Shown here: positions 46,848-59,200 of the stretch, in pieces
Numbering within the stretch: the first letter of the stretch is position 1
Layout: every line of letters starts with the position of its first letter
Source of the DNA: Mytilus trossulus
Taxonomy: Eukaryota; Mollusca; Bivalvia; Mytilida; Mytilidae
Assembly: GCF_036588685.1 (NCBI RefSeq)
Contig: NC_086386.1
Span: 19,302,931-19,366,930 of the forward strand
Length of the DNA: 64,000 nt
Direction of reading: 5' to 3'
Program-made: the position numbers and the translations under genes
Notes under the pieces: generated by a model
Database searches by the model: none
Seen by the model: the letters and a program-made list of their open reading frames with translations, nothing else
What the model was told of the DNA's origin: nothing

Positions 46848-49619
46848 AGAATAATAAAAGATATATAAATGTATATTTAATAACTGAATAGATGTTTTAA
46901 TGGTCAACGTAGACAAATAAATTAACAGATTTAATTTAGACAACCATTGATTAAACAAATCAAACTTTTAAAATTCTCTAAAAAATGAAAATCGTCAGGT
47001 TTTATTTATCTTACACTTGACACCACAAAGAATATCCATGACATTATCTTTGTCGGACTCTAAAATAACCGTACTGTGTTGACTATAGTGCGCTTAACCA
47101 CATGTTTATAGAACAATATTCGGGTGCCCCCAAAGTAAAACGATGGCAGGCAGGAACAATACCAAAACGCCGTAAAAAGAACACTCAAATCAATCAAGAC
47201 CTCGCCGAATAAACATGTTGCTGTTTTGTTTCTATTTTGAGTGAAGTATAAGATAGATCTATGCTTGGGTTTACTTCTACACACTACATGCAATATTTAT
47301 TTATCTTCAATTACAAAGAAAGAAAAATTGTAAAACGTGTTAAACCCGCCACGTGTCCATGTGCCTGTCATAAGTTAGTGACTTTTCTCATAACTTAAAT
47401 GCTTTTTGTTATTTTTGTATATTTTAAAAGACATTGAGACTTGGACGATTAAAAACTTGACTTAATGTTTTTGAAGGCTGTATGTTGACATTATATGTCT
47501 ATTATCTTTTGTGTTGTTTGGTTTCTGTTGCATTGGCGTGTCCCCGTATCGCCTAATATCCACAATCATACTTTACACAAAATATCTACGTAGTCCATGC
47601 TCCTGTGTGGTGTTTATCTGTTCTTTTAATACTCTTTGAAATTAAATTATCTTTGTTTTCTTTAGTTGGGAACTTTTCTGCTTGTTATATATAAAGCTGT
47701 ATTGTAAGATATGCATTACACTAATTATTCGCAGATCTATAAATAAAAAAAGGCTAAAATAAATTGATCATGAAAGTGGATCTTCTGCTAAAATGTCATT
47801 GTTTGATATTTACTAACCCTTAATGGCAAAACGGAATCCATTATTAAAAGGTTATTTTCAGTTCATATGAACTTTCTCCGGAAATAGGAGACACATACGA
47901 ACTATTCATAACACATTTAACTGATAAATCCATCATAATCATCAACTTCAACATTACCCTTACACCTTTTGTCATTCCACCTAGCTTTTACCCCCTGCTC
48001 CATCTATTTCTCTCGCATTTTCTCATTTTTTTTAAACAACAGGAATAAAATTAAGGATGGATATGCGGAATGAGGAAATTTGTTTATGTATTCCGAAAAA
48101 ACCATTATAGCTTACGATAAGATAAAGTATTTATACAAAGAATATTCTATTATGATTTAAAAGTAAAGAATTAAGTCAAACGATAAGTTTATTTTTCTGT
48201 CATTTAATACGTGTACACACGATAAGATTTCATATCGGTTAACGTTTTTTCAATAAACTTTCAAATGCGTTCATTGGAAACTTGTTCTTCGTTGAACGTA
48301 ATTTAAAGCAGTTTCGCTTAATGAAATTTGATATTTGTTATAGTTAAAGGGTTGTGTATTTGCCCAAAAAAGACAGCAAGTAAACAACACGACAAGAAAC
48401 TTAAAATCATAACGAGAGGGTAAACTTTTGTTTACCTATATGTTATTCTAAGCCTTTAAAGGCTTTGTTCTTTCTACTCTGTTAAAGGTTTTAAAGTTTA
48501 CTCAATATATGATGTAGTGATTTCATAAAGTTATACAATCACATTTGTAAAGACTAATTAAAAAAAAATCCTGAAATTATCTTTGTTGGACTCTAAAATT
48601 ACCGTATTGTACTGATTATAGTACGTACAACGAACATAGGTCGGATACCTCCAAGATCAAAACTATGACAGGAAGGATCAAAATTAAGACCGTTAAAAGA
48701 ATACAATCAATCAAGACCACGTTCATATACATGTTGTTGTGATTTTTCGATTTTTCGTGAACAATAAGATAGATATATGCATAGGTTTACTTGTACGTAC
48801 TACATGCAATATTTATTTAACTTCAATAACAAAGAGAGAAAAATCGTAAAACGTGTTCAACCCGCCACGTGTCCATGTGCCTGTCATAAGTTAGTGACTT
48901 TTCTTATAACTTAAATGCTTGTTGTTATTTTTGTATATTTTAAAAGATATTGAGACTTGAGACGATTAAGAACTTGACTTAATGTTTTTGAAGGCTGTAT
49001 GTTGACATTATATGTCTATTATCTTTTGTGTTGTTTGGTTTCTGTTGCATTGGCGTGTCCCCGTATCGCCTAATATTCACAATCATACTTTACACAAAAT
49101 ATCTACGTAGTCCATGCTCCTGTGTGGTGTTTATCTGTTCTTTTAATACTCTTTGAAATTAAATTATCTTTGTTTTCTTTAGTTGGGATCTTTTGTGCTT
49201 GTTATACATAAAGCTGTATTGTTTAATATGCAACACATTAATTATTCGCAGATCTATAAATAAAAAAAGGCTCAAATAAATTGATCATGAAAGTTGAACT
49301 TCTGTTAAAATGTCATTGTTTAATTTTTTCTATCCCTAAATGGCAAAACGGAATCCATTATAAAAAGGTTATCTTCAGTTCATATGAACTTTCTCCGGAA
49401 ATAGGAGACACTTACGAACTATTCATAACACTCCGCTGTTTCCTGGGTATAAAAAACTACTAAAATTACTGATGACTTAATTGACTCTTCTGTAATCAAT
49501 CAATAAAGCATAATGAAAGATATTTAAATGGATGTCTAATAACTGAATAGATGTTTTAATGGTCAACGTAGACAAATAAATTAACAGATTTAATTTAGAA
49601 CAAATCAAACTTTTAAAAT

Positions 49620-50060
49620 TATCTAAAAAATGAAAATCGTCAGTGTTTATTTATCTTACACTTGACGCCAAAAAATAGAAACACATGTAAATTTTCTAAA
49701 AAAAATGAAAATCGTCAGTGTTTATTTATCTTAAACTTGACGCCACAAAATAGAAACACATGTAAATTCTCTAAAAAAATGAAATCGTCAGTGTTTATTT
49801 GTCTTAAACATGACGCAACAAAATAGAATCACATGTAAATTTTCTAAAAAATGAAAATCGTCAGTGTTTAATTATCTTAATTAGCTTGACGCCACAAAAT
49901 AGAAACACATGTAAATTTTCTAAAAAAAAAATGAAGTCGTCAGTGTTTCTTGACGCCACAAAATAGAAACAGTCAGTGTTTATTTGTCTTACACTTGACG
50001 CCACAAAATAGAAACATTGTGTATTCCTGGTGACGCCACAAAATAGAAACATTGTGAATT
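49620..50060. repeat. Minisatellite of ~75-bp units upstream of the LRR gene
   Basis: Units containing CGTCAGTGTTTATTTATCTT and TTGACGCCACAAAATAGAAA recur near 49637, 49713, 49786, 49859 and, shortened, 49938-50050. The array ends about 190 bp before the ATG of the LRR/EF-hand gene. The minus-strand frame 49861-50052 is repeat-derived. Confidence 0.85.
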
Positions 50061-50244
50061 CCTTGTGACATTTATCTAGAAGAGATTAATATAACACATT
50101 AAAACATGATTTATTAATAATATTTTGTTAAATCAATACCAAAGCCAGCTATAAGCTATTCTTTTTAAATTTTTGTAACATTTATATCATTCGTTCCATA
50201 GCTAAGTAGTTCTTAAATGGGTGGAAATTAATAATATTTTGAAA

Positions 50245-53200
50245 ATGGATTTAAATGCATTTAAAGATATTTGTGTATTCGATAATTCTGATTATTTTAC
50301 ACCTGACTTCGTGAATCATAACACGTGTAGTATCGAAGACAATATGAGAATATATAACAATGTAAGTAAATTGTTATATACATTAGTAATATAAAATCAT
50401 TTTGTTAACATTATTTATCTTACAAAGTTTTTTTGTTTTGAAAACATGTCGTTTTGTATGATTATATATCAATTTCAAGTTATAGAAATAAGCTATGTTT
50501 TCTGTATTTGACACTTATGACAACATAACAGGGTGGCAAACAGCAAATTTAACAAAGTGTATTAAACATAATTGTACTGTTATCATGGTAATTAAAAATT
50601 ATTTGGATTCATTTATTTTCGTGGGTATCAATTTTCGTGGATAGAGGAAAACTTGCATTTTGATGGATATTTGATTTGGCGAATTTGTCTCAATCTTCAT
50701 ACAAAGCCTATATAAAATGTGTAATTCGTTGAATATTTGAATTCGTAGATCACATGTACCAACGAAACCCACGAAAATTGGTATCGCACGAATAATAATG
50801 AATCCACAGTACTTGTTTTTTTTTAGAAATATATTAATTATAAATATTAATACATATTTTGTCTGCTTTTCAGAATGACAACCGAAGCCTTATTAAAAGA
50901 CCACAGACAGCATCACCGTATGTCATGGCGGTCAAATACAGAAATAAGGCGAAGGTTGCCAGTCGGAAGACAAACCGTGCGATCATTACACGACGTCGGA
51001 CTGGACGACGAAAGGCTTCATTAATTGACAGTGAATATGGAGGTTGTGAATCGTCGTTCCATACCTATAATACTTCATTAACAGACTTATTTGACGAGTT
51101 CAACGACGATTTCGACTTTGATGGTATGCTTATATAATTACATTTTGACGATCACTTTTTATGTTTTCGTTTACAAAATAATATATACATTTTAGCCAAG
51201 ATAAGATGCTTCGTAAAAACATAAAACTCATATCATGTTTTCATTCACTTTAAATGTTCGTTTTTGTTTACTTTAATGTAAAATGTTACGAAAGCCGTTT
51301 TTATGACAAATGGTGTGTCACTGTTCATAACTTTTTGAGTTTGATAATTTAAGAATTATCGTTCTTTGTTTAAAAGAATTGGCAACAGGGACAAACTCAG
51401 TTGAGCTAGAACCGTGTTCAAAACTAGACACAAAACAAACATATAGAGACTACGAAGAAAGCTATGTGACGACGTCTCTTGAAAGCTGTTCCCCGTCACC
51501 TCTATTGGCATCTAGAACGTCATCAGTAGGAGGAGTCAAACGTATACATTTGTTTTATAATTAGAAATGGTATAGGCTATTTTGGGGATGGCATATGCAT
51601 GCACTATTCTAGTAGAAAATGGATGTTGCTTTAGACATTATGGGGGCTCGCGGTTCTAAATCATTTTTTTTTAATTTAATATAGGATTTCTCTATATTTT
51701 TCTATGAACTTTATCTTATACCAAATAGAAAAATAAAATAAAATAATTGGGTCACCGTTCATTAACGCTCATAATCTGCCTTCGAAAGAAGCATACATGT
51801 TTGTCAATGTCCATTTTGTTCTGTTGAACTAATAGCAGAAATAGCGTTAATATCGAAATAAAAAAAAACTAAATTACAGAAATCGCTTAAATTTTACAAT
51901 TATTGAGTTTATGTACAGCTTTTTCGAAACCAACAACAAAAAATAAAGGTCACTGATAAGTTAAAAAAATTATTTCAATTTTAATGCCAAAAAATGACAT
52001 TTTTGCACCAAAGGGAGATAATTTGGAGCATTTTAAATTTTAAAAGTCACCTGGTGCCAACACGAATTGATGTTTTTAAATGATTTTTGACAAAATTGTT
52101 TTGTACCATATGATAAAGTAACAACTATACAAGGTAATAAATAAAATTTGTAATAAAACATAAATGTTTGATTTTTTTCTGAAAATCTTATACCCGCGAG
52201 CCTCCTTAAGTGTAAATTTATACAGTTTCGTTGATATAACCAATCGTATTTATATTATATTGCAATGCGATTTAGTTTTGCTTATTCTTTGTTTTAAATA
52301 TGGTATGGGCTGTTGTGGCGATGGCATAAACAGGCACTATTCTTATAAATCATAGTGCTTTTAGCTAGACATTAAGTGTAAATTTTACACAGTTTCGTTG
52401 ATATAACCAATCGTAGTTGTATGATATTAAAAGGTGATTTAATTTTGCTTGTTTATTGCACAGGGTACTGGTTGATATATGATTTTGCCACATAGTTTTG
52501 TTTGTTTTTTTATTTTATTTTTCTATTACAATATTATGCAGCGCAGTTAAAGCTTCCATGTATTGTATTTAGTAGTAAAAACAAGGTCTAGCTTTACTAT
52601 AATAATTTAATAGTTGTATTTTGTGATCACTTTCATCTCGACGTTAAAGATATGCAACGTTAGGTTACGAATCTGATTGTTTATCATGGTAAATTGCTTT
52701 TTTCGTAATATTAAACATTTGTGACAAAGATTCTCCTATTAACCTTATAGGATTCTTATAGTTTTCAGAATTAGTGTAAATCAAAATGAAAATAGCGAAA
52801 CTTTGTTGCCAGAATACTCACTCTTCACTCACTCTTTAAAACTTGATAACCAATCAAAGTTTTAATGTACCTTTTTTGAGACATTCAGCAGAATTCTTAA
52901 TTTTTGCATCAGTGAATATTAATGAGTAAAGAAATAACAATGATCAAAATTGCGAAACACTACTTTAAATGTATTTATTAAATCGCGCAGTTCCATATCA
53001 CTTACTTATGTACACATACATATATTTCAGAGGAGGAAAATGAATCCAGATCAGATAAGGATCCAGCATCTTATTGTGAGAACCAGTATCGGCGGATGTG
53101 TAAAATGTTAAACATTTCACCAGTGTCATCCTTCATCCGGGAACTGTCGAAAAAGAGAGTATCAGTCAGGCATCGTTCTCTCTGTCCAAAGGATGCCAAA

Positions 53201-56200
53201 GCAATGTCTGTTGCTCTTCTTGTAAGTATATAAGAGCTAATTTTACATCATTTTTTTCTTTTTTAATCAACAAATAAACAAAGACATATGGAAATTATTT
53301 AGTTTGCCCATACAGACATTTTCAGTAGTTAACCCGTTAGGAAGTCTAATACAAGGGAGCTACATAGAATATTTCGAAATATTTCCAATATCTGTGAGGT
53401 TGATATGTAATTAAGTTGAACAACAAAAACATCATTTACAAAATATTCTTATCTTTGTGTTACCTTTTTAATATATTCACCTTCATCATCACTATGTGGG
53501 TAATGCACAAAACAATATTTCCTTAAAACTGTTCTTACATTTTATTTTTAATAAATTGAACCTGTATGATTTTATAAGTACCGGTATAAAACAAACTGTG
53601 TGTTTGTGTTTTATAGGAGAATCCAACAGTACAGATCTTAGATATGACAGACAATGAAATAGGACCAAAAGGTGCTTTGTATTTAGCTGAAATGTTAACG
53701 GATAACAGAATCATTACTGATTTAGTAAGTTTACTCACACAACTTCACAATGCACATATAGATTACTAGTATATAGACTATTAGTATTTTTAATCTTTTA
53801 AATATGATGAACATTATCAATACGAGTGCAAGAGTTTTGTCATGGCAGTTTGTTACATTAAAAACCTTTTTGCAACACGTATAAAACTCAGCAAATGCCG
53901 CTCTTGTTACCAAAGCGTGTGCAGCAGTTTGATGAACCAGAGTGATGTTAAAGAACGTCTCGTCTTTTATTCTAATGATACCAAACCTTGTTGATAAATA
54001 TGATGGACTTGAAGAATAGATTATAGGTACTGACGTTGTTTATTATCTTAATTATGTGTTATATTGTTCTTTTCATTGGCTTTATATGTTTTGAACTTTT
54101 AATGTGAAAGCACTTTTTCATAATATCCATTTGGTGTGACGGGCTCGGTATTAATGCATTCCGCTATTGTTTGATTGTCCTATGGTCATATTTTGTATTC
54201 TTGTCTTTCCCTTTTGCTTATTTGCTTTGTCTACGCAGTGTATTCATACAATTTTGAGTTTTCTATGTTGACCCAGCTGTTTGCTTTTATAACGATTAAG
54301 ATTATAACAGATGTAGCACAATGTAGACTGCTGTACCCCAATTTTTGAATTTGTTACCTATCATGTTTTGCCTACACATTGTTGTCCATATAATGGAATT
54401 CTAAACCATACAAGTGAGATCAGGTTTAGACATCTATAAAAGCAGGTTTAATGTAATATTTTCTACATTAGGAAATGCCTGTATCAGTTGTTTTCCATTC
54501 GTGTAATGTGTTTGAGCTTTTGGTTTTGCCATTTGATTAGGAACTTTCCGTTAAGACTTTACCTCGGAGTTCGGATTTTTGTTATTTAACTTATTCTCAT
54601 ATATTTAAGAACTTATCGGACAGTCAGATTGGTATTGAAGGTGCTAAACATATTGTGAATATTGCAGTAGAGGTTGATAACTTTACCTCATTGAATCTCT
54701 CAGGTAGGATTTTATTGTAAAAGTCTGTATTTTTTTAAAAACGAGAACAGTGGTGTGCAAATATCTATCAATAAGTGTTTTAAAGTAATATAGTATAATT
54801 AAATCATATATATATGAAAGAAAAACAGAAAAAATAGAAGAAAAGAAGAAACACGATGAAAAAACAATCAGGCTTACGAAAGATTTAGATAAAATATTCA
54901 ACTGATGAAATTTTAAAGCTCTCAAAATTGCTTTTTCTGTGTCGTTACCCTACAGATAGTTTCATTCAGTTTTTTTTTTTATGAATAGGTCGTTTATAAA
55001 GATACATGGATTTTTTTCTTTTTCTTTCTGTCTAGTTCTTACTCCTTTTTTTTTTATAGAAATTGAGACACAAATTATACATTTTATAAAAAAAAATCTG
55101 AAATCTATACTTACTTATTTCATTTTTAGGAAATGGTTTTCGTGAATTTGATGCAATACACTTAACCAAACTGTTCGAGGTAAGTGGTCAACAGTTTGAA
55201 AATTAATCTGATTTTGAGCTGGACAATTAAAAACAATTTTTTGACTTTTTAGCGCAAAAATTGAATTAATGCCCATATCATTATTAGATAAATTTAATTG
55301 TTGCATATACAGACGATAATACAGCCTCGCTAGCAGATAACGGTTGACTTATATATAGCTGGTGTTACATCTTGTGAATTGTGTGGGTTTTTTTTCTCCA
55401 AATGAGTTCATTTGATAAACAGATAAAAAGTAAAAGAAATACCTCCGAAGCAAATTCTGAATGAAAAGTACATAATCATACGACAAAATCAAAAGCTCAA
55501 ACACATCAACTGAATAGATAACAACTGTCATATACTTGGTACAATCATTTTTTATTAAAAAAATACTTTGCAAATTTTATGCTTTATTAATTTCTTAACG
55601 CAATACTATGTAATCCAACAGTTGTTATTTATATATATATAGTTGTAAAACCTTATTACAAGTAGTAGAATCTAAGTATCTTTGAAACGATCTTTACCTT
55701 ATAAAACCAATCATTAATATCAATCATTCGTATTATAATATTATCAACTATAATTAAAAAAAGTTAAATATATGCACTGATGAATGCTAACTTGTAAGCA
55801 TTCACACAGGGTAAAGATATAATTTCGTTTTGTACATTTTAGGATACACATAATTTACTCCGACTATCTTTAAGCCATAATGAATTTCGTGAGTTTGGAG
55901 GGAAAGTCATAGGCGATGCATTAAGTAAGTGCATTTCATTTTTATCTCTTAATCTTTATGTTAAAATGTTATAATGAAGCCTGATGTATAGAAGGTGTCA
56001 GTACAACATTCAAGACGCACAAATACAAATAGATCTTACTATAACAATATCTAGCTTGAACTTGAACTTGCGATTAATTCAAATTAGTAGTTTTATATTG
56101 CAACAAATAAACTCATCATAGATACCGGGCTTAAATTTTGTATTTACGCTAGATCGGGTTTCGTCTATAAAAGACTCATCAGTGACGCTCAATCATTGCA

Positions 56201-59200
56201 GATTTTGTATGCCAAATACCATGATATGATCCTAGTTCGCTCAGCTAGAACACGCACCCTATTTTTAAGTCTGCTTCAAGGACGTTATTTTCAGTCCTTT
56301 CTTTTCAAAATCAGCATTCATACAAAGTACTGTATCTTTTTTCTAAAAGAAAACAATTTTATATAATTTAAAGATATATTTATGTGTTAATGTCCAGTTT
56401 ATAAATAAATGTAGTTAAGCAAATTCCTCTGGCACTGTTGACCTTTTACGTTGTGTCTCTTTATGGAAAATTCCGGTTTCCGATTTACAAATATGTTTTT
56501 TAGGCACTTACATTGGCAAGCATCAACAATGATATTATATTGATAGTACCTTGTACATTTACTGTCCTAATTCAAATGTTTACATGTTGATGCTTGGTGG
56601 GTTTTGTCTGTCAAAATGGGCTCTTGCATTCATGACGAAATTCCAAGATTAGCGCCCAACCAAATATATATGTCTGGCAAACCCTGCTCTTGCATGACAA
56701 TCGCTCATATTCCGACTTAACATTTTCCATATTCTCATCATCTTTGTATATAAAGTCAATGGTTTAAATTAATCGAGGAGAACAGGAACATTTTTACTTA
56801 AGGATATCGACAGCCTAGTTGTCAGCACTTCTATGTTTACATGTTTTATCATTGAAATGGTCATAATTATAAACTAATTGTTTTCAAAACTTTGAACTTG
56901 TCTACCTCAGGAACAGACGAAATATGTGTCTGGCGCACTTACAATATTTCAATCCTGGTATCTATGATGAGTTTGTCTTAAAATATTTTTTTTCAGAAAT
57001 CAATGACACATTAGAAGAATTAGATCTCAGTTGGAATCATCTACGGTTTGATGGTGCTGATGCTATTGCAGACGGATTAGCAGTAAGTTTTTATACATGT
57101 AGGTATCGAAACATGGCAATGACTTAAAGTTTACTGAGTAACAATCGCACTAAAGTAGTTGGTCTTTAGCCACAGTACATAAATATTATATTTGATTGCA
57201 TTTAGAATACAATCCCAAAAATGTACAACATATAGTCAGTTATCACAACAAAACAAAAAACGGTTGCAAACGCCGATTTAACTCTTTGATAGTTTTGCAG
57301 ACATGTCATTTTCAGTGTTATAATTACAATGCATATTTTTTTAATGTTTTGTTTCATTAAGATTCATTGAAACATTTAATTTTCAACAGACTCGAACACA
57401 AATTTCAACATAGATGAACACAGCAATATGTTGACATGTTTAAGTTATTATCACCTATAGTGGCTTCATACATCAAACACTTGAACACTTAGTTCAAATA
57501 TGTGCCAAATGCGAATAGGGGTAACGCATATCTTACTGTGTCTATTAATAAATAAAACGGGTTAATTGTTTTATATTTAAATTAATATTTGAATTTTCTG
57601 AGTATAATGACTATTTGTTTTATTCATATTTTGCAGTTAAATCAAGGTTTAAAGAAATTAGACATATCATGGAATGGATTTTCAATGCGAGGTTGTGAAA
57701 CTCTTGCCAAAGCTTTAGAATTTAATGAATATTTAATTGAACTGAATTTGGAATGTAACAGAATAAACAAAGATGCTTTAGAGAAACTTTTAAAAGGAAT
57801 GAAAGCTAATCAAACTTTAGAAGTGTTGAAGGTATGCATGTTTAATCTATATCCATTCTTCTCCTCTTTTCTTATAACTAGATAGTGTTGAAGAAATACA
57901 AATTAAGTTCAACATGATGGTGCCCTTTAAACATTGGTTCAGCAAAAATACATATACATATATGACAGTTCTTGTCCATTCGTTTTTGATACGTTTTGTT
58001 ATTTGATTTTGCCGTGTGATTATGGACTTTCCGAATTGATTTTCCTCTAAGTTCAGTATTTTTGTGATTTTACTTTATACATAGATACACAAAAAAATGT
58101 ACAATTAATTCAAGATTGTACGTAGAACTTCTTATTGCTACTATGCATGAGATGATTTTCCTCGAATACGTAGACAGTTATAACATTTCAGGAATGATTT
58201 ATGTCATGATTGGATCTATGACTTGAAATGCAATTGATTTAGCTAACAGGGTGTATATATATTGCGGTTAATTTAAATTTGAATTAATTTTTCTGGAAAA
58301 CTAGTGGATAACTTTTTCTGGAAAACTAGTGGATAAATGTATTCGAATTGCTTGCGCTCATAATGGTAGAATGCAAGGAACGGATAGAAACACGTCCAAA
58401 TATAAAACAACATGTGTATCATATAGCAATAGACAGGAATTTGAAAGTTGAGTGAGCTTTAATGACTAGAAGACGGAAATTGCAGGAAATTAGAGGAAAT
58501 TGCCGGCTTTGTTTTCATTACTAATCATATCCTGTCTTTCGTTTTAGTTGGGCTGGAATCCTATCACGACAAAAGGTGCACAGATGATCCTAGATTTTAT
58601 CAACGATAATCCTACCTCTGGGCTAAAGAAAGTCGATATTCGAGTAAGCTTTGAAATGGATGTAGAAATCCTGTTCTTTAAAGACACCCAAAGGACCAGA
58701 TCTTACCACAGATTGACGAGAAATACATGAAAACCAAGTCATATTCTTTGATAGCATTAAAGCTATTTTTTATTTACACTTTGAAAAACAGTTTTCATGA
58801 TTTAAATGTTCATTTGTTAATTAGTTTGGGTTTTTGTACAATCGTTGTAAGAAGGTTTGCAAGTTGTAGTTTCATTCTGTTAACAATATATGCTGATTTG
58901 AGTGGACATATGTTAATATTTATAACAGTGACTTGACTATACACAAGCAAATCAACCAACTTTTGCAGAACCCTCAATTGGAAATATATATCAATAAGGA
59001 GAACAGCAAAATTTCTCGATTGCTCGGATCATTGATTTTATTACTTGCTTGTACATCAACTATTACAATAATTTTTTAAACTGAAAAGTGCATGCAGTAA
59101 TAAAAAAAATCTTCAGATAGTTCAAAATATAAAGTGTGCATCTATATGTAGCTTATTTTTTAATTTCGATATATAATTCTTTTCTCCAACTTTATTTTCT

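Larger units (their letters stand above)
43388..49520. repeat. Complex amplified block, four diverged units plus a ~0.9 kb duplicated flank
   Basis: Segment 43388-44300 recurs at about 47942-48845 (shared text CTTTTACCCCCTGCTCCATC, GGATGGATATGCGGAATGAGG). A second module starting near AATTACCGTATTGT(A/G) recurs at about 44040, 46240, 47065 and 48600, ending in a small-ORF cassette (44565, 46650, 47793, 49309). A 0.5-kb spacer (TGTTGCATTGGCGTGTCCCC) is shared by 47340-47700 and 48860-49220. The order implies repeated unequal exchange or a multi-copy element. It has no transposase of its own. Confidence 0.75.

Noticed and set aside
49861-50052. Minus-strand frame with repeated FYFVAS / FLFCGV text
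   Set aside because: It is a translation of the 75-bp minisatellite.
49620-50060. Possible CRISPR-like array
   Set aside because: Units of about 75 bp vary throughout, with no constant repeat and unique spacer pattern, and the context is an animal genome.
51604-51700. ATGGATGTTGCTTTAGACAT as a fourth MD-type first exon
   Set aside because: The frame reaches a stop without a donor, and the segment is part of a local direct duplication.
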